Assembly (NCBI GenBank): GCA_030323885.1
Contig: CM059203.1
Location: forward strand, 5,642,001-5,706,000
Length of the DNA: 64,000 bases
Source of the DNA: Branchipolynoe longqiensis
Taxonomy: Eukaryota > Annelida > Polychaeta > Phyllodocida > Polynoidae
Reading direction: 5' to 3'
How positions within the stretch are numbered: position 1 is the first letter of the stretch; each line of letters starts with the position of its first letter. The notes under the pieces were generated by a model. The model was not told the origin of the DNA, did not search any database, and saw nothing but the letters and a program-made list of their open reading frames with translations. The translations under genes and the position numbers were made by a program. Positions 11,446-21,189 of the stretch are shown piece by piece.

Positions 11446-11631
11446 GAATATTTGTCTAGGTATAGTGTATAGTCTATAAGGCTGTTGGAGGAATGTCACG
11501 TGATCTCTTCTGATTGGCTCTCACGCCTTCAAACCATGGAGATCCAATTTCCAATTACACGGATCCTTTCGAATGCTTCGGGGAGGGGGGGGGGGAGTTC
11601 AGGAGGGACATTGTCTTCTTTTTTTTTTTTG

Positions 11632-11857
11632 GTACATTAATTGTTTAAGCATGGGAAATTTCAGTCCCAGACGACTGGTCTTCCTCATTCCACTGCGCCT
11701 TGCCCTATCCTAGTAATGCCGAGCATCTGGCTAGGAAGCGACAAGTATCAATTTTTAAGTCATTGGTTTGACTCGACCAGGATTCGAACCCACGATCACA
11801 CGATCTACCAACATGGGAGGTGGACGCTCAAACTCATTCGGCCATCAAGTCTGGTCT
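11632..11857 (-). mobile_element. SINE-A, short tail
   Basis: The minus strand carries a head, body and the short tail GGAATGAGGAAGACCAGTCG. It ends at a T-rich tract on the plus strand (11619-11632), the expected A-tail. Confidence 0.85.
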
Positions 11858-11935
11858 TCTCAGCCAATGAGAGCCATCCTTATAGTTTACAACAAAATGA
11901 GAGCCCCATTTTGGCCAATAAGAAGGCTTCTAAAA

Positions 11936-12022
11936 AACTTGTTTTATTTAGCAACGCCTCTAGAGCGCATTGATTTAAATATCATTGTCTATTGGACACC
12001 AAACATATGGTCATTCTGACAT
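11936..12022 (-). mobile_element. SINE-C 3' fragment
   Basis: The plus strand reads AAACTTGTTTTATTTAGCAA then CGCCTCTAGAGCGCATTGA and CATATGGTCATTCTGACAT, which is the reverse complement of the SINE-C 3' end. Confidence 0.7.
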
Positions 12023-12029
12023 TTGAGAA

Positions 12030-12155
12030 GATGGTTGGTTCATTATTGGAGTTTTATGTCCTGGCAACATCTAAGGTCATATCAGGATGGGTACCGACTT
12101 GCAACAATGCACACTCATTCAACCTTTATAGTGCTGCCCCAACTGGGAAATCATA
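12030..12155 (-). mobile_element. SINE-A tail plus central block
   Basis: It starts with TTTTATGTCCTGGCAACATC and ends in the CTTTATAGTGCTGCCCC block. Head and body are absent. Confidence 0.7.
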
Positions 12156-12179
12156 CAACCTGGTTAAATTTGGAAAACA

Positions 12180-12360
12180 AACTTAAAGTTGCAAAATGCA
12201 ATGGTTTTGAACTTCTGCGATTATTCTTTTTGGATAAATATATTTCATTGATCATTACGATCGACTTTGCTTTGAAGTGGAGTATATTTAACTTAGAGCA
12301 TTTCCTTTGGAGTTTTTTTAGTTCAAAATATGCGACATTTAATTTTGGTGTCCAAACGGA
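12180..12360 (-). repeat. Element D fragment
   Basis: It begins CTTAAAGTTGCAAAATGCAA then GGTTTTGAACTTCTG, matching the reversed right end of the copy at 1186-1527. The other half is not recognisable. Confidence 0.5.
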
Positions 12361-12414
12361 AATTCTAAATAGTGAAGGTAATGACAAGTATCACGCAGGA
12401 GCAAACTGCAATAA

Positions 12415-12635
12415 AGATGGGATGGCCGAATGAGTTAGAGCATCCGTCTCCAGTGCTGGTAGACTGTGGGATCGTGGGTTCGAACCCTGGTCGAGTCAAA
12501 CCGATGACTTAAAAATTGATACTTGTCACTTCCTAGCCTGGCGCTCAGCATGATTAGGATAGGGCAAGGAGCAGTGGAATGAGGAAGACCAATCGTCTGC
12601 GATTGAAATTTCCCCTGCTTAATCAACTAACGTAG
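12415..12635 (+). mobile_element. SINE-A, short tail
   Basis: A complete head, B box GGTTCGAACCC, body and short tail ending CCCCTGCTTAATCAAC. Confidence 0.85.
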
Positions 12636-12659
12636 GGCTCCCCCCCCTAACCCCTAAAA

Positions 12660-12815
12660 AAAAAAAGACTTAAACTTGCATAGTCCGATGGTTTTGAGCT
12701 TTACTAATTTTTCTGAGATAAATATAGTGAATTGTTTGTTATAATCTACCCTATTTTAGTTTGAAGTAACTTTTATTTGAAAAGGCTAACTTTTGAGATA
12801 TTTGAAATACAAACA
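12660..12815 (-). repeat. Element D fragment
   Basis: ACTTGCATAGTCCGATGG then GGTTTTGAGC marks the terminus. The remainder ends at TTTGAGATATTTGAAATAC, matching the right half of element D in reverse. Confidence 0.6.
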
Positions 12816-13018
12816 TGCCATCATTCGTTCGAATACTGGCCGCATGGAGGTCGCCATTTGCATTCAGAGGATTTCATATGCAACAGACGCTCTGATTGGC
12901 TGCCCTTGGAAGCTGTTAGCTGATTGGCTGTGTCCGTGTGGGTCACGTGGTGTGTGTACACTGGCGGGCTTATATGGGTGGCTATTAGTCAGATTGAGGT
13001 CAGGCAGAGGTCATTATC
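12816..13018 (+). promoter_or_regulatory. Promoter-like unique block (weak)
   Basis: This non-repetitive block contains an octamer-like ATTTGCAT (12856), two TGATTGGCTG (inverted CCAAT) boxes (12893 and 12921), a CACGTG E-box (12942) and a TATA-like TTATATGG (12971) in that order. The clustering is suggestive, but no downstream open frame supports a gene and a SINE follows at once. Confidence 0.2.
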
Positions 13019-13029
13019 GTATGTGTTAT

Positions 13030-13372
13030 GATTTGTTTGTTTGTTGGCCATTTGCGTCCTGGCAACATCTAAGGTCATATCAGGACAGGTACCGACTTGT
13101 GACAGTGCACACTGATGGCAACTTTATAGTGCTGCCCCGCTGCGAAATCAGGCTGCGAAATCAGGCCACTGGCACCATGCACCAATATCCCACTCAGTCA
13201 CATTATCCTGACACTGAGCTAACCAGTCCTTCCCCTATCCTATTAATGCCGAGCGCCAGGCTAGGAAGTGACAAGTATCAATTTTAAAGTCATTGGTTTG
13301 AATCGACCGGGAACGGAACTCTGACATTCCGCACAAGGGATCCGCGCTCTACCGATTAGCCTACCGCACCCC
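13030..13372 (-). mobile_element. SINE-A, long type, alternative head
   Basis: The head on the minus strand reads GCGGTAGGCTAATCGGTAGAG. Body, central block (with a small duplication of CTGCGAAATCAGG) and tail follow. Confidence 0.8.
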
Positions 13373-13489
13373 TGGTGGGTGCCCGCCTGGCAATTTACCC
13401 AAAAGCTGGGATGGGGTGTGGGGGGGGGGGGGGGCACTCCACCAATGCGCAAGAGGAAATATAGGATGTGCATGTTACCCTTGTATTTA

Positions 13490-13660
13490 TACTCATATAT
13501 TGCATTATACATCACATAAATATATACGTACAACAAATATATATATAAGTATTTATAAATATATAGATGCAAATATATATAAATACATAGAAATATATAT
13601 AAATATAAGTAATTATATATAAATATATAAATAAATACAAATAAATACATATAAATCAAT
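13490..13660. repeat. TATAAATA-type AT microsatellite
   Basis: A degenerate ATATATAAATAC array of about 170 bases. It directly precedes the LINE fragment. Confidence 0.85.
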
Positions 13661-14060
13661 TTCCTGATTTTATTTTACCTGGTGCTCCCCTGTCAATCTC
13701 TACTGAAGTCAAGTACTTAGGACACTTTATGACCGATGACTTTAGAGATGACAGGGATATTAATAGACAGTGTCGCAAGTTATATGCTCAGGGAAATATG
13801 CTCATCAGGTAATTTCATATGTGTACAGTGGATATCCTGGTGAATTCATTTAGAATTTTCTGTACTCCCTTGTATACTGCCCAGATTTGGTGGAACTATA
13901 GGATGTATAGCATTATAAAACTGAATGTAGTAAATAATGACATTATGAGGTTATTACTCTGTCTACCTATGTATCACAGTGTTTGTCAGCTGTTTGCCAA
14001 TATTGATCTATAAGGAATCTAATATTCAAATTTATTACTAGACTTGACAATTCAGAAAAT
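13655..14060 (+). pseudogene. LINE ORF2 C-terminal fragment, decayed
   Basis: The plus strand reads through EVKYLGHFMTDDFRDD and a DINRQCRKLYAQGNMLIR segment, which is typical of the region after the RT domain in CR1/L2/jockey-type LINE ORF2 proteins. A stop (TAA) follows LIR, and the following frame continues with further LINE-like residues (TPLYTAQIWWNYRMYSI). At least two more stops lie beyond. The clade is not assigned. Confidence 0.7.
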
Positions 14061-14169
14061 GTTATAATACAGGGACTTGTGAAAATAGGAGAGAGTAATC
14101 TCAGATTTACGTATGCCATATCGGGACATAATTGGTACAAACTACTGTATATAGACCAACATTTTAATA

Positions 14170-14460
14170 ATGGTTAGTATTGTAGTATCCATACTATTAC
14201 TGGACACCTCATGAGGATGTCATCAGACAGGCTACCAAAGCAGATCCTCTATTCTCAACTGTCTTCTGGCTACAGAAAGAGAGGGCGCCCCCATCTCCGG
14301 TTCAGGGATACCATCAAGAGAAACCTGAAGCTGAGAGACATTAAGACCGACTCATGGACGCAATTCTCACAGCAGAGTGCTAAATGGAGAGTGGCAGTCA
14401 AGTAATGAAGGCAGTCGTTGTCGCATCGCGACCGACAGCATGATGATGATGATATTATTA
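14170..14460 (+). mobile_element. LINE 3' end
   Basis: The frame HLMRMSSDRLPKQILYSQLS then KRGRPHLRFRDTIKRNL ends KWRVAVK and a stop. This is the C-terminal tail of a LINE ORF2. The 3' end is GACAGCATGATGATGATGAT, a short microsatellite tail. The copy at 33690-33996 is from the same family. Confidence 0.75.
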
Positions 14461-14530
14461 CTTGTATGTTATTCACATTTATTTTTATATCTGCCTACTA
14501 TGGACCAAATTATGTAACTACCATAATCCA

Positions 14531-15533
14531 GAGTCTGAAATAATGTTTGTTGTTGTTTGTTTGTTGTTGTTTTACGTCCTAGCAACATCTAAGGTCATAT
14601 CAGGAGGGGTACCGACTTGTGACAGTGCACACTCATAGCAACTTTATAGTCAATTTAATTCTTTTATTTTAACTCTCTGCAAGGTATGTTTACAATGAAC
14701 TGAGGTGATACAATAAATGCATACAAATTCATTACAGACAGAAAGGATCCCAGAAAAGCGATGCTTATCTAGCTGGTCTCCATGATGTGAATGAACAAAT
14801 GATGACAATAACAAATGATTAAACTTAACCTACAGTTTTAACTAATGATTATGATGAGATACTGATGCGTCTCTTCACAGTTAGTAAAACACAAAGTAAT
14901 GATAGTAATATTATATGTATATTGTGTCATGGATTCATGTACTTACATGCAGTATCAGTAGTTATTTTGCATGTATGTTAATAAGGGTACATTTTATGTT
15001 CTTTGCCATAGCCACTTGATATTTTAAATTATGCAATTAGTTAATGACAACTATGTCCTATTATATATTCTTTACTGGTAATCGATTTAGCATGCATTGA
15101 GATAGCTATCTTTAGATTTGTACAGGTTTAAGGTTTCTAATCTCTACTGGTATTGAGTTCCAGATATTGGTTCCTTGGTTTTCAGTTGTTATTTTGCCAT
15201 ATTTGTTTCTTGTGTATGTTATTTATCTGTCGTGTGTTATTGGGATGGACCTGATTGTTTTCTTTGAAGAGATTATCAAATATTTCAGGGAGGAGGCCAT
15301 TCTTTTGCTTGTAAACAAATTTTGCAATGTATATTTTTATAAATGTCAGTTACCATGCTGCCCCACTGGAAGACCAGGCCGCCAGCACCACGAGCTGATA
15401 TCCCACTCAGTCACATTATCCTGACATTGGATTAATTCGACCAGGGTTCGAACCCACGACGCCACGATCTACGAACACGGGAGACGGACGCTCTAACTCA
15501 TTCGGCCATCCCGTCTGATCGAGTCTGAAATAA
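14531..15533 (-). mobile_element. SINE-A, long type, split by a LINE, with 13-bp TSD
   Basis: The SINE occupies 14544-14650 (tail and part of the central block) and 15357-15520 (rest, body deletion, B box, head). The two parts join exactly at CTTTATAGT/GCTGCCCC when the insert is removed. The target-site duplication GAGTCTGAAATAA flanks the SINE at 14531-14543 and 15521-15533. Confidence 0.85.
14651..15356 (-). pseudogene. 5'-truncated LINE inserted in the SINE
   Basis: On the minus strand a frame reads IAKFVYKQKNGLLPEIFDNL and continues with VHPNNTRQINNIHK. In another frame it reads NIWNSIPVEIRNL. Both are the classical C-terminus of LINE ORF2 proteins, with one frameshift between them. The 3' part is AT-rich and T-rich at 14655. 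No target-site duplication is evident. Confidence 0.7.
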
Positions 15534-15818
15534 AGAATTTAATTAAATTTAATACATATATATACTATTGTTAATATTCTATGGTCACTCTGATCGCCAC
15601 CGCTAAGCTGAGCTGCCCCATGTACAGTGCTGTAAATACTCTTTATTTACGGGATGCTTGGCACGGCTGCCTAAAGGTGGATTTACACTCCTCTGTCCCA
15701 CCGGACCCAGCACTAGTGTCAGCGCCAACATCACTCTCCAAGCACAACCCCGCAGGGAGCGCTGTAAAGCCGGTGTAGGACGTTCAGAACACTACCCATG
15801 TTCTGAATGTCCTACGCT

Positions 15819-15856
15819 ACAATAGTGTTTTGAACTTAAGTTCAAAACACTATTGT
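15819..15856. repeat. 38-bp perfect palindrome
   Basis: The half-site ACAATAGTGTTTTGAACTT is followed at once by its exact reverse complement, with no spacer. A separate hairpin (GTAGGACGTTCAGAACA against TGTTCTGAATGTCCTAC) lies just upstream at 15775-15816. Confidence 0.95.
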
Positions 15857-15872
15857 TTTTGTTGGGGTTTTT

Positions 15873-16175
15873 TCTTGAAGATTTATACTGCCTATCACGG
15901 ATAAGTCTGAATAGACTTGTTTTCAACATTAGACAGTTTGTCGATAGAAAGCCCGAGCCTACACTTTTACCGACCCAAGAGATTTTTAACCTCCCACACC
16001 ACATAGACATGGTATGAGAGCAACTGGCCTTTGATGGCGTTGTAAATTATACACAGCGGTGGAAATCCAAATTGGTAGAGGTGGGGGGCACAGGGAATCG
16101 AACCACTGACCATCAGATTAGGAGTCCGACCTAGAAAAAAGTCAGACACTCTAGCCACTCCGCCACAGAGAACAC
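15873..16175 (-). mobile_element. SINE-B
   Basis: On the minus strand the head (GTGTTCTCTGTGGCGGAGTGG, B box GGTTCGATTCCC) and the TTGGATTTCCACCGCTGTG core are intact. The 3' end is the GATAGGCAGTATAAATCTTC variant instead of the short tail. Confidence 0.85.
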
Positions 16176-16389
16176 CACTGTTAAGTTCAAAACACTGCCC
16201 CTACGTACGTTCAAAACACTACCCAAGTTCAAAACACTATCATGACACGGCAGTGTGGGGGGGGGGGGTGTAGTGCGGCAAGATGTAACCTATTGCATAG
16301 GCCCTACTGCGCCGCTTTACTGCATTCTTCCCCACCTTACTACATACTTACCCATTCTTACTACATTCTGCCCCAACCTCCTTCATACA

Positions 16390-17215
16390 GCCCCCACCCT
16401 GGTAGTGCTGTGACTTTTAACAACGTATTAGTAGTATATACGCTGACAGCGCTGTGGCGTCTGCACCACGTATCAGTAAATGCTGATAGTGCTGTGGCAT
16501 TTAGCAATGTGTTTGTAGTATACACTGATAGTGCTGTGGCGTCTGCACCGCGTATTAGTATATGTTGATAGTGCTGCAGTGTTATACAATGTATTAATAT
16601 ATGCTGATAGTGCTGTGGTGTTTAACAATGTGTTAGTAGTATACACTGATAGTGCTGCAGCATTTAACAACATGTTAGTAGTATACACTGATAGTGCTGC
16701 ACCATTTAACAACATGTTAGTAGTATACAGGGATGGTGTTGCGGCATTTAGCAATGTATTAGTAGTATACACTGATAGTGCTGCAGGATTTAGCAACATA
16801 TTAGTATACACTGACAGTGCTGCGGCTTTTAACAACGTATTAGTATATGCTGATAGTGCTGCAACGCTTAACATATTAGTATGCACTGCTAGTGCTGCAG
16901 CGTTTACCAATGTATTATTATGCACTAATATTGCTGCAGCTTTTAACAATGTATTAGTATATGCTGATAGTGCTGCGCTGCTTAAAAATGCATTAGTATA
17001 CACTGATAGTGCTGCAGCGCTTAACAATGTATTATTATGCACTGATAGTGCTGCAGCTTTTAACAACATATTAGTATATGCTGATAGTGCTGTGATGTTA
17101 ACCACCGTGTTAGTAGTATACGCTGATAGCGCTGCAGCGTCTGCACCACACATTAGTATACGCTGATAGTGCTGCAGCATTTGAACAACGTATTAGTAGG
17201 GCCTATACGCTGATC
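16390..17215. repeat. 36-39-bp minisatellite
   Basis: The unit TGATAGTGCTGCAGC then TTTAACAAYGTATTAGTATA repeats about 21 times. Its period is a multiple of three, which keeps frames open on both strands (211 and 235 codons). These are not genes. Confidence 0.9.
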
Positions 17216-17235
17216 ATGTTGCAGAATTGCAGAGG

Positions 17236-17540
17236 TGGGCCTAGCGTGCGGAATGTCGGGAGTTTGCTTCCCGGTTGAATGAAACCAATGATTTAAAAAT
17301 TGAAACTTGTCACTTCCTAGCCTGGCACTCGGCATTAATAGTATATAGGGCAAGGACTGGTTAGCTCAGTGTCTGGATATTGTGACTGAGTGGAATATAT
17401 CGGATCATGGTGCTGGCGGCCTGATTTCCCAGTGGAGCAGCATTATCAAAGTGCCATGAGTGTGCACTGTCACAATTAAGTTGGTACCCATCCTGATATG
17501 ACCTTAGATGTTGCTAGGACACAAAACAACAACCAACAAC
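17236..17540 (+). mobile_element. SINE-A, long type, truncated head
   Basis: The B box is degraded (GGGAGTTTGCTTCCCGG). Body, central block and tail (GACCTTAGATGTTGCTAGGA, CAACAACCAACAAC) are present. Confidence 0.8.
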
Positions 17541-17879
17541 CCCTACTGCCCCACCTTACTAGGCTACATAGGTATACTGCCCCTCGCTACTGCATACTGC
17601 CTCACCCGACTACAAATGAAAATGAATATGCATTTTTTTTAGAGTAGTGTTTTGAACTTAAAGCCAGTGTTTTGAACTTAAGGATAGTGTTTTGAGCTTG
17701 GCCAAAGTAGTATTTTGAACCTACCTTCAACTGGGTTGAAAACACTACTGTAGTGTTTTGAATGTAGGTTGAAAACACTACCATAGTGTTTTTGTGGGGT
17801 AGTGTTTTGAACTTACTACACCGGCATCGGCACCGGGGAATGCGCTTGGAGAGTGTGCCAGGCCCGGCGGTGGCACAAC

Positions 17880-18457
17880 GGCTGGAGTGGAGAGTGGAGG
17901 ATGGGGGTTGGAGAGTGGTGGGTGGTGGGTGGGGGTTGGAGAGTGGAGAGGGTGGGTTGGATAGTGAGAGTGGAGTGTGGGGTTGGAGAGTGAGAGGTGG
18001 AGGGTGGGGGTTGGAGAGTGGAGAGTGGAGGGTGGGGGTTGAGAGTGAGAGTGGAGGGTGGGGGTTGGAGAGTGGAGAGTGCGAGGGTGGGGGTTGGAGA
18101 GTGGAGAGTGCGAGGGTGGGGGTTGAGAGTGGAGAGTCGTGGGTGGGTTTGGAGAGTGGGAGAGTGAGGGTGGGGGTTGGAGAGTGGAGAGTCGTGGTGG
18201 GGGTTGGAGAGTGGAGAGTCGTGTGGTGGGGGTTGGAGAGTGCAGAGTGGAGGGTGGGGGTTGGAGAGTGCAGAGTGCGAGGGTGGGGGTTGAAGAGTGC
18301 ATAGTGCGTGGGTGAGGATTGGAGAGTGGAGAGTGGAGAGTGGAGGGTGGGGGTTGGAGAGTGGAGAGTGGAGGGCGGGGGTTGGAGAGTGGAGAGTGGA
18401 AGGTGGGGGTTGGAGAGTGGAGAGTGGAGGGTGGGGATTGGAGAGTGAGAGTGGAGG
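17880..18457. repeat. GGAGAGTGGAGGGTGGGGGTT minisatellite
   Basis: Units of roughly 26-30 bases built from GGAGAGTGGAGAGTGGAGG and GTGGGGGTT. The G-rich strand is plus. It replaces the 5' part of the adjacent LTR. The 322-codon minus-strand frame rich in Pro, Ser, Thr and Leu is a repeat artefact. Confidence 0.92.
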
Positions 18458-18534
18458 CTATGGTTTGAGCCCTGAAGGGGAATAAAGTCATTCAGTATCC
18501 AAAAGTCAAAGTGTTCAGACGTTGTACTTTCACA
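18458..18534 (+). repeat. 5' LTR remnant
   Basis: It matches the last 77 bases or so of the 3' LTR, starting at CTATGGTTTGA. Its upstream half is replaced by the GGAGAGTGG minisatellite. Confidence 0.8.
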
Positions 18535-18553
18535 TGGTGTCAGATGAGGAACA

Positions 18554-18812
18554 ATGCCATCCACTAACACACTGCCGGGCCTTAGGCTGCCAGGTCAGCT
18601 TGTCCTCAGCAACAATGCAAGATCAAACTGGAAAACATGGATCAGAGCATATGACATATACGCCACTGCTGCAGGTGTCATATTGAAGACAGAATGAGTG
18701 CAATGCTGCATCTTTCTTCACGTCGCTGGCGAAGAAGCGCAAAAAGTTTTCGCCAATATGTCCATCGCGCTCGCTGACCGAGACAGGATCGGACCACTCA
18801 CAGAAGCATTCC
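18554..18812 (+). pseudogene. gag fragment of the Ty3/Gypsy element
   Basis: ATG at 18554 opens MPSTNTLPGLRLPGQLVLSN then ARSNWKTWIRAYDIYATAAG, a gag N-terminal pattern (a Trp-containing helix followed by YxxA). A TGA at 18695-18697 breaks the frame. The same frame then resumes with VQCCIFLHVAGEEAQKVF, the expected next motif, and homology fades by about 18812. It encoded the capsid of the retrotransposon. The family call rests on motif memory. Confidence 0.65.
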
Positions 18813-19554
18813 AGACATATTGTGTAGGCAATGGTGCTTTTAGGCTTATGGCTTCAGGCTACCAACAAAGACAGTGTCATGTAGCTGTGGTTCACCAGGC
18901 AGCAACTCCCTGGTAACCAAATGAAGCAGCATTAACAAGTTACTGCGAGTTTGCTCTACCACAGACAAGCAAGCAGAACACCATATCTGAATGGACAGAT
19001 TGGAGGACAGGGCCCGAAGTGATGGCCCACAAATGCACAGATGCCTGGAAAGATGGCACACGGATGCACGGATGCCTAGAGGCACAGACACAACTGCACA
19101 GATGCCAAGAAGCACAGATGCACAGATCATCAACAGAGATGAATGGCTGTAATGAAAACGGCCAGGATGAAGATGCGCAGAACGTCAGGCCAGCTAAGCA
19201 ACAGGTGAGGCAGCGAGCAGTGAACACGGAGCACTGAGATGCAAGCATCGGATGCCAGGCCACTGATATTGAGATATAATTCCATCATAATATTGCTATG
19301 GACTAGTTATTAGTGATGGTAATTGTTTTGTGGAGGCTAAGCAGCTGGACAGTTCAAAGGACTTCGGTGCCATAGTGCATTCGGACACTCGCTAAACCTG
19401 TGGGTTAAGTTAATTACTTACTTACTTATGCCTACTCGCTTAAGTTAAGTGCTTGTATATTTTATTGTATTACTGTATGATGAACGAGTAAACCTGGTAT
19501 GTTTTATGGGGATTTTGAAACATTTCATGTCTCAGAAATACTTTGAGGGGGGGA

Positions 19555-19718
19555 TGTGATATATGCATAATAGACGTCTAGATGTCTAGACACGTCTGTA
19601 ATATATGCAAATGAGATGACGTCATGGAAAAGTTTGGCCGGCTATGGTTTGAACCCTGGAGGGGAATAAAGTCATTCAGTATCCAGAAGTCAAAGTGTTC
19701 AGACCTTGTACTTTCACA
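19555..19718 (+). repeat. 3' LTR
   Basis: It starts TGTGATATATGC directly after the polypurine tract and ends ACTTTCACA, so it has the TG...CA boundaries of an LTR. AATAAA lies at about 19663. Its length is 164 bp. Confidence 0.8.
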
Positions 19719-20110
19719 GTGGACAGGGGAGCCACACAGCTTGGTGGTGGTGGGCAGATCACTGGTAACCATGGGGACCAGGAATGCTGGATCCCTATTG
19801 GTAGAGCTAAGAATGCTTGTTTCCCATTTGGGGAAAAGGGTGGGGGTGATACTCTACACTGAATCTATGTACCATATAAATAATAAACCAAAGGGCTTGA
19901 CTCTCTCTCTTCATTCACACTTTATACTCTTCCTTTCTCTTTGCCTGTATTGATTTCACTATAGCCTGCCTCCATCCTGATATGACCTTAGATGTTGCTA
20001 GCATGTAAAACAACAACAAACAACAACAACTATAGCCTGCCTACACAACCACAGATTCGAGCAGTAGACTTTACATACTGGTGAGCACAACGAGTGGTAA
20101 ATCTATTAGT
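19719..20110 (+). repeat. LTR-like repeat, copy 2
   Basis: It shares GGGGAGCCACACAGCTTGG, GGTAACCATGGGGACCAGG and CTCTTTGCCTGTATTGATTTC with the inverse of 59063-59490. It contains AATAAA (19880) and, in its full form, TG...CA ends, which suggests an LTR. It is interrupted at 19972-20028. Confidence 0.6.
19972..20028 (+). mobile_element. 57-bp SINE-A tail insertion with 14-bp TSD
   Basis: Only CCATCCTGATATGACCTTAG, TGTTGCTAGCATG and an AAC-rich tail are present. The target ACTATAGCCTGCCT is duplicated exactly at 19958-19971 and 20029-20042. This shows the tail module alone was inserted by target-primed reverse transcription. Confidence 0.9.
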
Positions 20111-20167
20111 TGGAGGAAGGATTCAACTTTACTTCATGGAGACCTAGTCTTTACAACCTGTCCCCCT

Positions 20168-20222
20168 GGTTCAGTGTCAGGATAATGTGACTCAGTGGGG
20201 TATTAAGTCACCGTGCCGATAG
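20168..20222 (+). mobile_element. SINE-A central fragment
   Basis: GTTCAGTGTCAGGATAATGT followed by CAGTGGGGTATTAAGTCACC matches the middle of SINE-A. Confidence 0.55.
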
Positions 20223-20329
20223 GACGGCACCCGTTAAAGATCTGGTCGCTTTATTTTAATTTGTATTCTTGACACGAATATTTCACAAAATATTCAAATC
20301 CCCCCCCCCAAATAAAGAAGTTGGATTGT

Positions 20330-20690
20330 AATTCAACTGCCTAGTCCGATGGAGCATCAATCTTTCAAAACCAAAACAATTATTTAGATTTGATTCTATT
20401 TGTCTAACTTAGATACTGATGCACTTATTAAACATTTGTTGCCACATAAAAGGGGATACTGAAGCAATTTAATAGAACCTGTTCTATGGCGTCAGAGTTT
20501 GGGCATGCTTGCTAAACTAATTTGACATGTTTGCACTTCAAATATCTCAAAAGTTAGCCATTTAAAATCAAAGTTACTTCCATCTAGATTAAGGTAGATT
20601 ATAACAATCAATGTAGTATATTTATTTCAGAAGAAAATGACCAAAGTTCAAATCTATCGGATTATGCAACATTAATATGAATATTTGTTA
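20330..20690 (+). repeat. Element D copy
   Basis: The left end ACTGCCTAGTCCGATGG and right end ATCGGATTATGCAACATTAA are divergent TIRs. The interior (TCTAACTTAGATACTGATGC) gives the uninterrupted form of the site that is split at 37025. Confidence 0.65.
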
Positions 20691-20759
20691 TATTTTAACA
20701 AAAATCCCTAGTCCCCCGCTCAGAAAAAAAGAAGAAAACGGAGTTGCATTGTACTTCGA

Positions 20760-20830
20760 AAAACTGTATACTTGTGAAAACAAGACTATTCAGACTTATC
20801 CATGATAGGCAGTATAAATCGTCAATAAAA
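20760..20830 (+). mobile_element. SINE-B 3' fragment
   Basis: GAAAACAAGACTATTCAGAC then CATGATAGGCAGTATAAATC matches the 3' part of SINE-B. Confidence 0.6.
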
Positions 20831-20924
20831 AAAAACACCCCAAAACCAGGGAATAGTCATAGAATATTTAGTGTCGTGGTTCTGGACAAATCAGTCCAGT
20901 GGGATTTTTGTTGTTTCTTTTTTG

Positions 20925-21154
20925 TTGTTGGTACATTAGTTGCTTAAGCAGAGGAAATTTCAGTCGCAGATGGCTGGTCTTCCTCATTCCACTTATCCTT
21001 GCCCTATCCTAGTAATGCCGAGCATTGGCTAGGAAGCGACAAGTATCAATTTTTAAGTGATCGGTTTGACTCGACCAGGATTCAAACCCACGATCCCACA
21101 ATCTACCAACACAGGAGACGGACGCTCTAACTCATTCGGCCATCCCGTCTGGTC
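20925..21154 (-). mobile_element. SINE-A, short tail
   Basis: Head, B box (GGTTTGAATCC), body and short tail are all present on the minus strand. Confidence 0.85.
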
Positions 21155-21189
21155 CTCAAATAGTCCATAATAGGGAGTATAAAAAAAAA

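Larger units (their letters stand above)
15670..17890. mobile_element. Foldback-like region with terminal inverted repeats
   Basis: GCCGGTGTAG followed by a GTTCA-AAACACTACCC-like stretch at 15769-15800 matches the reverse complement of 17795-17826 with about four mismatches in 30 bases. Homology extends outward (CACTCTCCAAGC on the left; the reversed copy near 17850). GTTCAAAACACTAC words fill both flanks (15780-15860 and 16180-16235; 17640-17815). Between them lie a SINE-B, a minisatellite and a SINE-A. No transposase is seen and no clear target duplication. Confidence 0.5.
18458..19718 (+). mobile_element. Deleted Ty3/Gypsy-type LTR retrotransposon
   Basis: Order: 5' LTR remnant (18458-18534), primer-binding-site-like TGGTGTCAGATGAGG (18535), gag fragment (18554-about 18812), non-coding internal DNA, polypurine tract GAGGGGGGGA (19545-19554) and 3' LTR (19555-19718). 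The two LTR pieces share GGGGAATAAAGTCATTCAGT, including a polyadenylation signal, and both end TTTCACA. pol is absent, so this is an inactive deletion derivative. Confidence 0.8.

Noticed and set aside
16473..17180. Overlapping 235- and 211-codon frames on opposite strands
   Set aside because: Minisatellite with a period divisible by three.
17602..18570. 322-codon Pro/Ser/Thr/Leu-rich frame
   Set aside because: It reads through the GGAGAGTGG minisatellite and then into LTR sequence. There is no domain.
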